A stretch of DNA of 64,000 nt from Pseudoalteromonas distincta. GTDB lineage: Bacteria > Pseudomonadota > Gammaproteobacteria > Enterobacterales > Alteromonadaceae. Below, one piece after another: positions 19,351 to 27,608 of the stretch. The stretch's first letter is position 1, and each line of letters starts with the position of its first letter. The DNA lies in contig NZ_JWIG01000025.1 in the NCBI RefSeq assembly GCF_000814675.1, positions 186,001 through 250,000 on the forward strand. Direction: 5' to 3'. The position numbers and the translations under genes were made by a program. The notes under the pieces are model-generated. The model made no database searches and was not told where the DNA came from. It was given only the letters and a program-made list of their open reading frames with translations.

Positions 19351-21588
19351 ATGTACTTATTAAAATGCCAAACACGTTTTAAAATAGCTGCTATAGCTGC
19401 AATTACATTACTTACATCATTGGGGGCGCATGCAGCGCACCCAAACTTAGTGATTACTACTGATGATGTTAAGCAAATGCGCCAAGCAATTAGTAGCAAC
19501 GGTAGCTCAAATAGTAGCAACGGTAGCTCAAAGTTTGCTACTGCGTTTGAATCGCTAAAAGCGCAAGTAGATGAACAAATTGCAAAGCCTATCACTGTAC
19601 CAGTTCCAAAAGATGGCGGTGGTGGTTATACACATGAGCGCCATAAGAAGAATTACCAACTTATGTACAACGCGGGCATTATTTATCAATTAAGCCAAGA
19701 TGATAAATACGCAAACTATGTACGTGATATGTTACTTGAGTATGCAAAATTATACCCAACGCTTGGTCTGCATCCAAAACGTAAAATGGACTCGCAAAAT
19801 CCAGGTAAGTTTTTTTGGCAAAGCCTAAATGAAGCAATGTGGCTTGTGTACACAATACAAGCTTATGATCTAATTTATGACTCGTTAAATGCCGATAATA
19901 TTAAAACAATCGAGAATGACTTACTCCGTCCTGTCTCGTTGTTCACATCTGTAGGCCAACCGTCTACATTTAATAAAGTACATAACCATGGAACATGGGC
20001 AACAGCGGGTGTTGGCATGGCAGGGTATGTATTAGGCGAACCTGAGTGGGTAGAAAAATCATTATACGATTTAGAAAAGTCGGGTAAGGGTGGCTTTATT
20101 AAGCAGCTAGAGATGCTGTTTTCACCACAAGGTTACTATAACGAAGGTCCTTACTATCAACGCTTTGCACTATTACCATTTGTAACGTTTGCTAAAGCGA
20201 TTGAAAACAACGAACCACAACGAAAAATATTTGAATATCGCGATGGCATATTATTAAAAGCGATTGATACAACGATTCAACTTAGCTACAACGGTTTGTT
20301 CTTCCCAATTAACGATGCAATAAAAAGTAAAGGCATCGATACCATTGAGTTAGTAAATGGTGTAACGGCAGCGTACGGCTTAACCAACGATGCAGGTTAT
20401 TTAGATATTGCTAAGCAACAAGACCAAATAATTCTCTCTGGTGATGGGCTAAAAGTAGCTCAAGCACTTGATAACAACATGGCAAAACCTTATTCGTTTA
20501 AATCTGTTGCCTTCGGTGATGGTAATGACGGTAAACAAGGTGCTCTAGTTGTAATGAGAACGCAGGTAGGTGGCGATCAAGCGCTACTGTTTAAACCTGC
20601 TGCACAAGGTTTGGGCCATGGTCATTTTGATAAATTAACATGGCAGTTTTACGACCACGGAAATGAAATTGTATCTGATTATGGCGCAGCACGTTTTTTA
20701 AATGTAGAAGCTAAATACGGCGGTCGTTATTTACCTGAAAACGAAACTTACGCTAAACACACTGTTGCGCACAATACGGTAGTGGTTGACGAAACAACGC
20801 ATTTTAATGCAAATGTTGAAGTAGGAAATAGTAATTACCCTACACTTAACTTTTTCGAAACAAATAAATACGGCACGGTTTCAAGCGGCGAAATAAGCAC
20901 AGCTTATAAAGGCGTTGATCTTGAGCGTACGCTTGCACTTATTAACTTACCTGAACTACAAAGCACAGTTGCACTTGATATATTTGATGTTGCTGCAAAT
21001 AAAGCGCATCAGCTTGACCTGCCTTTGCATTATAAAGGTCAGCTTATCGATACCAGCTTTGAGTTAAAAGCAAATGCAACGCAGCTGTCTGCGCTAGGTA
21101 CTAAAAATGGCTACCAACATTTATGGCTTAAAGCTCAAGCGCAACCTCAAAGTGGTTTAGCTAAAGTAACGTGGCTAAACGAAAATGGTCGTTTTTATAC
21201 GCAAACGAGCTTGGTTAAAGGTGATGAGTCTTTCTTGTTTACTCAAATAGGCGCAAATGACCCTCACTTTAATTTACGCAACGAAAATGGTTTTATTCGT
21301 CGTGTTGAGGGTCAAAAGCAACATAAGTTTATATCTGTATTAGAGCCACATGGTGAGTACAACCCAAGTAAAGAATATACCCTAGAAGCTGTTAGTCGAG
21401 TTACAAAGCTTGAATATAGTCAGCAGGGCGATTTAACACTTGTTGAACTTGATATTAAAGGCAACTCATATTTAGTGGCTATTAATAAAGCACAAACATC
21501 AGCTAAAAACACATTCAATTATCAAAATAAAGAGTTCACTTTAAATGGCCGATTAGGCGTTTATATGATGAACAATAATCAGGAGTAA
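19351..21588 (+). CDS. Polysaccharide lyase family 17 oligo-alginate lyase
   Basis: 745 residues. A signal peptide (about 1-28, GAHAAHP) is followed by an (alpha/alpha)-toroid domain (about 60-380) and then a heparinase II/III-like beta-sandwich (about 390-740). HNHGTW (N212, H213) and GPYYQ (Y269) align, by an 11-residue offset, with the N201/H202 and Y258 catalytic residues described for Saccharophagus Alg17C. LGHGHFDKL supplies the sandwich-side histidines. It removes monouronates exolytically from oligo-alginate. A short SSNGSS repeat near residues 49-60 looks like a linker duplication. The start lies 5 bp after the PL6 gene. Confidence 0.93.
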   Translation: MYLLKCQTRFKIAAIAAITLLTSLGAHAAHPNLVITTDDVKQMRQAISSNGSSNSSNGSSKFATAFESLKAQVDEQIAKPITVPVPKDGGGGYTHERHKKNYQLMYNAGIIYQLSQDDKYANYVRDMLLEYAKLYPTLGLHPKRKMDSQNPGKFFWQSLNEAMWLVYTIQAYDLIYDSLNADNIKTIENDLLRPVSLFTSVGQPSTFNKVHNHGTWATAGVGMAGYVLGEPEWVEKSLYDLEKSGKGGFIKQLEMLFSPQGYYNEGPYYQRFALLPFVTFAKAIENNEPQRKIFEYRDGILLKAIDTTIQLSYNGLFFPINDAIKSKGIDTIELVNGVTAAYGLTNDAGYLDIAKQQDQIILSGDGLKVAQALDNNMAKPYSFKSVAFGDGNDGKQGALVVMRTQVGGDQALLFKPAAQGLGHGHFDKLTWQFYDHGNEIVSDYGAARFLNVEAKYGGRYLPENETYAKHTVAHNTVVVDETTHFNANVEVGNSNYPTLNFFETNKYGTVSSGEISTAYKGVDLERTLALINLPELQSTVALDIFDVAANKAHQLDLPLHYKGQLIDTSFELKANATQLSALGTKNGYQHLWLKAQAQPQSGLAKVTWLNENGRFYTQTSLVKGDESFLFTQIGANDPHFNLRNENGFIRRVEGQKQHKFISVLEPHGEYNPSKEYTLEAVSRVTKLEYSQQGDLTLVELDIKGNSYLVAINKAQTSAKNTFNYQNKEFTLNGRLGVYMMNNNQE

Positions 21589-21593
21589 ATAGG

Positions 21594-21938
21594 ATGCAAA
21601 AGCAAAGCGCAAACTTTTCATTTGGTAACGAGACCGAAATAGAAGACTTAGGAAATGGTCTAAAACGTCAAATGCTAGGTTATAACGAAGAGCTAATGGC
21701 TGTTAAAATTTGGTTTGAGAAAGGGGCTATTGGTTATAACCATGCTCACAGACATTCTCAAGTAACGTATGTTGTTGAAGGTGAGTTTCACTTTAACATT
21801 GATGGCGTAACTAAAATCTTAAAACCGGGTGATAGCTGCTTAATCCCACCATTTGCTGATCATGGAGCTACCTGCCCAACAGGCGGAATCCTGATTGATA
21901 CTTTTAGCCCCGCGCGTGAAGACTTTCTTGAGGATTAA
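21594..21938 (+). CDS. kdgF: KdgF-like cupin (unsaturated monouronate to linear ketouronate)
   Basis: 114 residues, a single cupin barrel. Metal-binding histidines are in NHAHRHSQVTYVVEGEFHF (about residues 44-62), and the second cupin motif is PGDSCLIPPFADHG. KdgF proteins accelerate conversion of 4,5-unsaturated monouronates, the product of lyases, to the linear DEH/DKI form. The gene sits 5 bp after the PL17 lyase and 2 bp before the transporter, which matches that step. Cytoplasmic, with no signal peptide. Confidence 0.88.
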   Translation: MQKQSANFSFGNETEIEDLGNGLKRQMLGYNEELMAVKIWFEKGAIGYNHAHRHSQVTYVVEGEFHFNIDGVTKILKPGDSCLIPPFADHGATCPTGGILIDTFSPAREDFLED

Positions 21939-21940
21939 TT

Positions 21941-23248
21941 ATGCAACTTAAAGGCTTACGTTGGTGGGTTATAGCGCTAATAGCGCTAGCTACCATTATT
22001 AACTATATCGACCGCCAAGCACTTAGTGTGCTTTGGCCGGACATTGTTGAAGATTTATTTCCTGATGAATCAGCGCTAGAACGTAAACAAATATACGCTA
22101 ATATTTCTATTGTGTTTGTATTTGCTTATGCATTTGGTCAGGCAATCTTTGGTAAAATATTTGACTGGGTGGGCACACGCTTCGGTTTTGTACTATCAAT
22201 AGGTGTTTGGTCTATTGCAACCGTTGCGCATGCATTTGCACAAGGTGTACTTAGTCTTAGTATTTTTCGCGCAATCTTAGGTGTAGCAGAAGCCGGTAAC
22301 TGGCCTGGTGCAGCTAAAGGTAACGCAGAATGGTTCCCTACTAAAGAACGTGCTTTAGCACAGGGTATTTTTAACTCTGGCGCCGCAATTGGCGGCATTA
22401 TTGCTATTCCTTTAATTGCTTATTTAACTATCTACTTTAGCTGGCAAATGGTGTTTGTTTTTGTTGGTGCATTAGGTTTCCTTTGGTTAGTTCCATGGTT
22501 AATTTTAGTTAAAGCACCGCCTAGCTCACATCCTTGGCTTACTGCCGAAGAACGTGAATACATTTTAACAGGTCAAAGACGTGTTGATGACAACGGTGAT
22601 GTAACTGGCGAAGACGAAGAGGAATATAACCCTACAACTGCTGAGTTACTTTCTCGTAAGCAAAGCTGGGGTGTAATCATTGCCTCTGCCGCAATTGACC
22701 CAATTTGGTGGTTATTTGTTTTTTGGATCCCTATTTACCTAAACGAAGTATACGGTATGGATGTTAAATCTATTGGTATATACGGTTGGGTACCTTATGT
22801 TGGCGCTATGTTTGGTGCTTGGTTTGGTGGCTTATTGGCTCAAAATCGACTCAAAGCAGGTTGGAATACAGATAAAACACGTAAGCTTACTATTACGCTG
22901 GGTTGTTTAATTATGTTACCAGCGCTACTTGCAATGGCAAATCCAGGCGGACCAACAACAGCGGTACTAATTATGGCTGTTATCTTATTTGGTTTTCAAA
23001 CTGCAATTGGTAACGTGCAAACACTACCAAGTGATTTGTTAGGTAAAAAAGCAGTGGGTACATTATCAGGTTTTTCTGGTATGGCGGCAAAGCTTGGTGC
23101 TGTAGGTCTTACATCGCTAGTACCTTTTCTTACTGCTGATGGTAACTACACACCAGCATTTGTAATTGGTGCTTCTTTAGCCATCATAGCAATGGCAGCT
23201 GTTTGGATTTTAATTCCAAAAATAGAACCTCTTAAAAAGCCTCAATAA
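21941..23248 (+). CDS. MFS transporter, hexuronate/ExuT-like (anion:cation symporter family)
   Basis: 435 residues with about 12 transmembrane helices and a central cytoplasmic loop rich in Asp and Glu (GDVTGEDEEEYNP, about 218-230). The N-terminal motif TIINYIDRQALSVLWPDI and AEAGNWPGAAKGNAEWFP are typical of the ACS family that includes ExuT and GudP. In this operon it most likely imports unsaturated uronate or DEH across the inner membrane (inferred from position). The start codon follows the kdgF stop by 2 bp. Confidence 0.88.
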   Translation: MQLKGLRWWVIALIALATIINYIDRQALSVLWPDIVEDLFPDESALERKQIYANISIVFVFAYAFGQAIFGKIFDWVGTRFGFVLSIGVWSIATVAHAFAQGVLSLSIFRAILGVAEAGNWPGAAKGNAEWFPTKERALAQGIFNSGAAIGGIIAIPLIAYLTIYFSWQMVFVFVGALGFLWLVPWLILVKAPPSSHPWLTAEEREYILTGQRRVDDNGDVTGEDEEEYNPTTAELLSRKQSWGVIIASAAIDPIWWLFVFWIPIYLNEVYGMDVKSIGIYGWVPYVGAMFGAWFGGLLAQNRLKAGWNTDKTRKLTITLGCLIMLPALLAMANPGGPTTAVLIMAVILFGFQTAIGNVQTLPSDLLGKKAVGTLSGFSGMAAKLGAVGLTSLVPFLTADGNYTPAFVIGASLAIIAMAAVWILIPKIEPLKKPQ

Positions 23249-23322
23249 TCTAGATAATAACTGCTATGCCAACATATTTTGTATAAGTGCATAGCAGTTA
23301 ACTACATAGGGTAACTTCCAAG

Positions 23323-24255
23323 ATGAAAAATATTTACTTTATCGGTGAATGCATGGTCGAGCTTAGAGCTATGAGCGCGGCAACACTGCACCAATCATTT
23401 GCAGGCGATGTTTATAATTCTGCAGTGTATTTAAAACGTTGCTTCCCGCAGGTTACTACTTCGGTTGTTACGGCTTTAGGTCAAGATAATTTAAGTAAAA
23501 AAATGCTAGAACGCTTTGAGAGTGAACAAATAAATACGCAACTTGTATTTGCTCACGACACCAAAGTACCTGGTATGTACTACATAGAAACTGATGAGCA
23601 TGGTGAGCGTAGCTTTATTTATTGGCGCAATGATTCTGCAGCTAAAAAGGTTGTTGATTTTTTAGATGCTGATGCACTCGAGCAGCTTAGCCAAGGTGAT
23701 ATGTTTTTCTTTTCAGGAATTTCATTAGCAATAATTGAAGAAAGTGCACGTGAAGACTTTTGGAAAGTGGTAAAGCAGCTTAAAGATGCTGGGGTTAAAA
23801 TCGTTTTTGATCCTAATTACAGAGCACGTTTGTGGAATAGTGTAGAGGAAACAAAAGAGCAGTATCATTTAGCCTTTACGTTTGCAGATATTACCCTACC
23901 AGGCGTTGAAGATTTAACAACACTTTATGACGTTCATAGCGTAGAAGCAGTTGTTGAATATTTAAAGCCTTACCAAATTGAAGAAATTGTTGTTAAAAAT
24001 GGCCCTGAATCGGTAGTGACAAAAGAGGGCGATACGCTTCAAAGCCACACCATAATACCGGTAACAAATGTTGTAGATACGACATCCGCAGGCGATGCCT
24101 TTAACGGTGTTTACTTAGGTGCACGTTTATCTGATAAATCAATTTCAAGTGCTGTACAACTTGCTGCAAAAGCGGCAGGGACTGTTATACAGCAACCAGG
24201 TGCTATTGCTCCAAAAGATATATTTCAGCTAGCAATGGCTGAAGCTGGGATCTGA
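23323..24255 (+). CDS. kdgK: 2-keto-3-deoxygluconate kinase
   Basis: 310 residues, PfkB/ribokinase family. The N-terminal substrate-binding part contains GDVYNSAVYLKR. The C-terminal signature VVDTTSAGDAFNGVYLGA (near residue 250) holds the catalytic Asp. It phosphorylates 2-keto-3-deoxygluconate to KDPG, directly downstream of the DEH reductase step. A gap of 74 bp separates it from the transporter. A 162-bp repeat lies between it and eda. Confidence 0.93.
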   Translation: MKNIYFIGECMVELRAMSAATLHQSFAGDVYNSAVYLKRCFPQVTTSVVTALGQDNLSKKMLERFESEQINTQLVFAHDTKVPGMYYIETDEHGERSFIYWRNDSAAKKVVDFLDADALEQLSQGDMFFFSGISLAIIEESAREDFWKVVKQLKDAGVKIVFDPNYRARLWNSVEETKEQYHLAFTFADITLPGVEDLTTLYDVHSVEAVVEYLKPYQIEEIVVKNGPESVVTKEGDTLQSHTIIPVTNVVDTTSAGDAFNGVYLGARLSDKSISSAVQLAAKAAGTVIQQPGAIAPKDIFQLAMAEAGI

Positions 24256-24416
24256 TACCAATTTTATTAAAAACATGATCACCTTAGCGTATTAAATAAC
24301 TCACTAACTACGTTAAAAATTATTTATATAGAGCAACTATGTATCATAATTTTAGCCTTGTTATTGAGCTATTTTCTTGTCGCTATAATAGCTCATTAAT
24401 TTAATGCAATTGGTAT
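24255..24416. repeat. 162-bp interspersed repeat, divergent copy B (MITE-like)
   Basis: It is bounded by ATACCAATT and AATTGGTAT, exact inverted ends. It shares the interior layout of copies A and C (ACGTTAAAAATTATTTATAT, GAGCAACTATGTAT) but is more diverged. It interrupts the operon between kdgK and eda without disrupting a gene. Confidence 0.7.
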
Positions 24417-24484
24417 AACAAAATAATTAAACATTAAAGGCCGCCATACCTCGGCCGCATTACTTTTTATAAAGGAACAACGTT

Positions 24485-25102
24485 ATGACTCGCTTTTCTG
24501 AACTTATGGCAGGACAAACACTGCTACCTATAATTCAAGCAGATACTCCAGAGCAAGGTGTTCAAATAGCGAAAGCTATGGCCAATGCTGGGCTTACTTT
24601 AGTTGAAGTAGTGCTAAGAACAGAGGCATCAATAGAGGCATTAAAAGCTATTAAAGCACAGGTGCCTGAGCTAAAAGTAGGTGCGGGAACAGTCATCAAT
24701 ACTGATATTTTGGAGCAAGCACTTGAAGCGGGTTCTGATTTTATTGTAACCCCAGCGGTGTCTCCTGCGTTACTAGAAGCACTTGCTAAATGTAATGTGC
24801 CGGTACTTCCTGGTGTATCAAACACCGGTGATATTTTAATGGCGCTTGAATATGGCTTTGAAGAGCAAAAATTATTCCCAGCATCGCTTGCCGGTGGCGC
24901 TCCTTTTGTGTCAGCTGTGTCGTCAGTATTTAGAGCAGTCAGCTTTTGTCCTACAGGTGGCGTTAGCGAAAGTAACAAAATGGACTATCTTTCTTTAAAT
25001 AATGTATTCGCCGTTGGCGGTACTTGGATAGCGAAAAAAGAATGGGTTGAACAAGAAAATTGGCAAGCAATTACTGATTCTTGTATCCAGGCTTTAAAAT
25101 AG
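24485..25102 (+). CDS. eda: KDPG/KHG aldolase
   Basis: 205 residues, a small TIM barrel. Glu and Arg of LVEVVLRTEASIEAL, the Thr in VGAGTVI, the Pro in FIVTPAVSPAL and the Schiff-base Lys in EQKLFPASLAGG follow the Eda pattern. It splits KDPG into pyruvate and glyceraldehyde-3-phosphate. A ribosome binding site (AAGGAAC) precedes the ATG. The aldolase gene follows after 14 bp. Confidence 0.95.
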   Translation: MTRFSELMAGQTLLPIIQADTPEQGVQIAKAMANAGLTLVEVVLRTEASIEALKAIKAQVPELKVGAGTVINTDILEQALEAGSDFIVTPAVSPALLEALAKCNVPVLPGVSNTGDILMALEYGFEEQKLFPASLAGGAPFVSAVSSVFRAVSFCPTGGVSESNKMDYLSLNNVFAVGGTWIAKKEWVEQENWQAITDSCIQALK

Positions 25103-25116
25103 AAAGGATTTCATAA

Positions 25117-26199
25117 ATGAATTATTTAGCCCCAACAATACTACCAGGCGTAATCGTTGGCGACGAAGTAAGTGCTGTGTACGAGCATGCACGTACTAAT
25201 CAATATGCGTTGCCAGCGGTAAATGTTGTTAGTACAACATCTATTAATGCGACGCTAGAAGCTGCTAAAAAGAAAAACTCGCCCGTTATTATTCAGCTTT
25301 CTAATGGTGGAGCACAATTTTTTTGTGGTAAAAGCTTATCTTTACCAGAGCAACAATCAGCTGTGCTTGGGGCGGTAAGTGCTGCAAGATATGTACATTC
25401 AGTGGCAGCACATTATGAAGTAGCAGTGATGCTTCACACTGATCACGCAGCTAAAAAGCTACTACCTTGGATTGATGGTTTGCTTGATGAAGGTGAAAGA
25501 CACTTTGAACTGACTGGCAAACCATTGTTTAGCTCACATATGATTGATCTGTCAGAAGAGCCTTTAGAAGAAAATATCGAAATTTGTGAACGTTACTTAA
25601 CGCGTATGGCAAAAATAGGTATGACGCTTGAAATTGAGCTTGGTTGCACGGGTGGCGAAGAAGACGGTGTTGATAACTCACACTTAGATAGTTCTGCTTT
25701 ATATACTCAACCTGAAGATGTTGCATTTGCTTACGAACGCTTAAGTCGTATTAGCCCTAACTTTATAATTGCAGCCTCTTTTGGCAATGTTCATGGTGTA
25801 TATAAACCGGGTAACGTTGTTCTTACGCCAACTATTTTAAAAGATTCACAAGCTTACGTATCAGAAAAATTTAATCTACCAAGCAACTCAATTAACTTTG
25901 TATTTCATGGTGGTAGTGGTTCTGAGTACAGTAAAATTGCAGAGTCTTTAACGTATGGCGTAGTGAAGATGAATATTGATACCGATACGCAGTGGGCGTG
26001 TTGGACAGGTATTTTAGATTACTACAAAGACAAGCAAGCATACCTACAAGGGCAAATTGGTAACCCTGACGGGGATGATAAGCCAAACAAGAAATACTAT
26101 GACCCTCGTGTATGGCTGCGTCATTCAGAGCAAAGTATGGTTGCAAGGCTAGAGCAATGCTTTGACGATCTAAATTGTGTAAACAGGTATAGCGCATGA
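25117..26199 (+). CDS. fbaA: Class II fructose-bisphosphate aldolase
   Basis: 360 residues, class IIA size. HTDHAAKKLLPW holds the catalytic Asp and a zinc His. ASFGNVHGVYKPGN and NFVFHGGSGSEY carry the other zinc histidines and the phosphate-binding loop. NIDTDTQWA is also typical. The enzyme interconverts dihydroxyacetone phosphate plus glyceraldehyde-3-phosphate with fructose-1,6-bisphosphate. Next to eda it would act in the gluconeogenic direction on triose phosphate from alginate (inference). It overlaps fbp by 4 bp (ATGA). Confidence 0.95.
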   Translation: MNYLAPTILPGVIVGDEVSAVYEHARTNQYALPAVNVVSTTSINATLEAAKKKNSPVIIQLSNGGAQFFCGKSLSLPEQQSAVLGAVSAARYVHSVAAHYEVAVMLHTDHAAKKLLPWIDGLLDEGERHFELTGKPLFSSHMIDLSEEPLEENIEICERYLTRMAKIGMTLEIELGCTGGEEDGVDNSHLDSSALYTQPEDVAFAYERLSRISPNFIIAASFGNVHGVYKPGNVVLTPTILKDSQAYVSEKFNLPSNSINFVFHGGSGSEYSKIAESLTYGVVKMNIDTDTQWACWTGILDYYKDKQAYLQGQIGNPDGDDKPNKKYYDPRVWLRHSEQSMVARLEQCFDDLNCVNRYSA

Positions 26200-27158
26200 A
26201 AAGATTAAATACAGTATTGAAAGAAGACGGTGTAGATACCGATCTTATTTTACTTATTCGCACAATTTTAGCGACCAGTAAAGAAATTGCTTTTCGAGTA
26301 AGCCAAGGTGAATTAGCCGGTGTTTTAGGCTCAACTTTGAATGAAAACGTTCAAGGTGAAGTTCAAAAAAAGCTTGATGTAATCGCAAACCAACTACTTA
26401 AAGACATCCTACTTGATGATAGCAGTGTACGATCTGTTGCATCAGAGGAAGAAGATCATGCGGTAGGTGGCCACCCTGAAGGTAAGTTTATTGTTGCTTT
26501 TGACCCGTTAGATGGCTCTTCTAATATTGATGTTAATGGGCAAATAGGCACTATATTTACTATTTACTTAGCCCGTGATGATGTTCCTTTTGACAGCGAC
26601 GAGCAATTTAGTCAGCCCGGTGTAAATCAAGTATGTGCAGGCTATGTGTTATACGGCCCTTCATCATTACTTGTAATGAGTACTGGCGGTCCTACGCGTT
26701 GTTATACGTTAGACTCAACACACGGCGGTTACTTACTGACAAATAAGCAGTTAAGTGTACCAGAACAAAGTCGTGAATTTGCCGTAAATATGGCTAACTA
26801 CCGTTACTGGGACGAACCAACTCAAGTGTATTTTGATAAATTGCTATACACCTGTGAAAGCTTTGAAAAAAGCTCAATGCGTTGGAATGCAGCGATGGTA
26901 GGCGACGTTCATCGTATTTTATGCCGAGGCGGGTTATTTTTGTATCCACAAGATAAACGCAGTGGTAACGACAACGGAAAAATAAGACTGCTTTATGAAG
27001 CAAACCCGTTAGCACTTTTAGTTGAAAACGCAGGTGGTAAAGCAACCTCTAGAGGAACGCGAATTTTAGATATTGCGCCAACTAGCTTGCACCAGCGTGT
27101 GCCTGTTGCTTTGGGTTCAAATGAGCCTGTAGAGTTTTATAATAACGCCATGTTATAA
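26196..27158 (+). CDS. fbp: Class I fructose-1,6-bisphosphatase
   Basis: 320 residues. EEEDHAV and FDPLDGSSNID carry the metal-binding Glu and Asp residues, and MRWNAAMVGDVHRIL and the C-terminal GGKATSRGTRILD match the family. It hydrolyses fructose-1,6-bisphosphate to fructose-6-phosphate, the committed gluconeogenic step. The start overlaps the fbaA stop by 4 bp, so the two are translationally coupled. A terminator follows. Confidence 0.95.
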   Translation: MKRLNTVLKEDGVDTDLILLIRTILATSKEIAFRVSQGELAGVLGSTLNENVQGEVQKKLDVIANQLLKDILLDDSSVRSVASEEEDHAVGGHPEGKFIVAFDPLDGSSNIDVNGQIGTIFTIYLARDDVPFDSDEQFSQPGVNQVCAGYVLYGPSSLLVMSTGGPTRCYTLDSTHGGYLLTNKQLSVPEQSREFAVNMANYRYWDEPTQVYFDKLLYTCESFEKSSMRWNAAMVGDVHRILCRGGLFLYPQDKRSGNDNGKIRLLYEANPLALLVENAGGKATSRGTRILDIAPTSLHQRVPVALGSNEPVEFYNNAML

Positions 27159-27173
27159 ACAGCACCCAAAAAT

Positions 27174-27200
27174 AGGGGTAAAAAAATTGCCCCTTTTTTA
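27174..27200 (+). terminator. Terminator at the end of the alginate operon
   Basis: The stem AGGGGTAA/TTGCCCCT (one G-U pair) is followed by a T-run. Confidence 0.8.
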
Positions 27201-27608
27201 CCCTTAATTTTAATTTTCTTTGTAAATCATCCTCTTTATACAAACTCACTTCTTTTTTTTGTTGTCTTCAAATAAGAATACTTCACATATATTAAATAAT
27301 ATTACTTACTAAACCCTATATAAAACTAAGTTTTTACTATAAGGCTATGTATCTTCAACGTTATTTTTCACAATTGAATTCAATTTTTAACCAACAACAA
27401 AAGCCCAAGGTTAACTTGGTGTTTATTTATTGTTATTTAATTAGGTGGCGATAGTGGAAAAACTTATTTTATTGTGGTTATATTACCAAGTTGGTTAACA
27501 ATTTATTTGCAATTCAAATAAATTTGGTAATAAACACATGATTTATTTGGTAACACACACAATAGATAGCCAAATATTAAAACTATAAATTTGGAGAATA
27601 GAGCCACC
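27201..27608 (+). promoter_or_regulatory. Upstream region of the PL6-like lipoprotein with TTGGTWAC sites
   Basis: AT-rich, no gene. ATTACCAAGTTGGTTAACAA (27483-27502), TTTGGTAATAAA (27533-27544) and TTTGGTAACA (27547-27556) match the motif class found upstream of the DEH reductase and both TonB receptors. Confidence 0.55.

Noticed and set aside
24562-24978. A 138-codon minus-strand frame inside eda
   Set aside because: Antisense shadow of the aldolase gene, low-complexity Ser/Ala/Thr composition.
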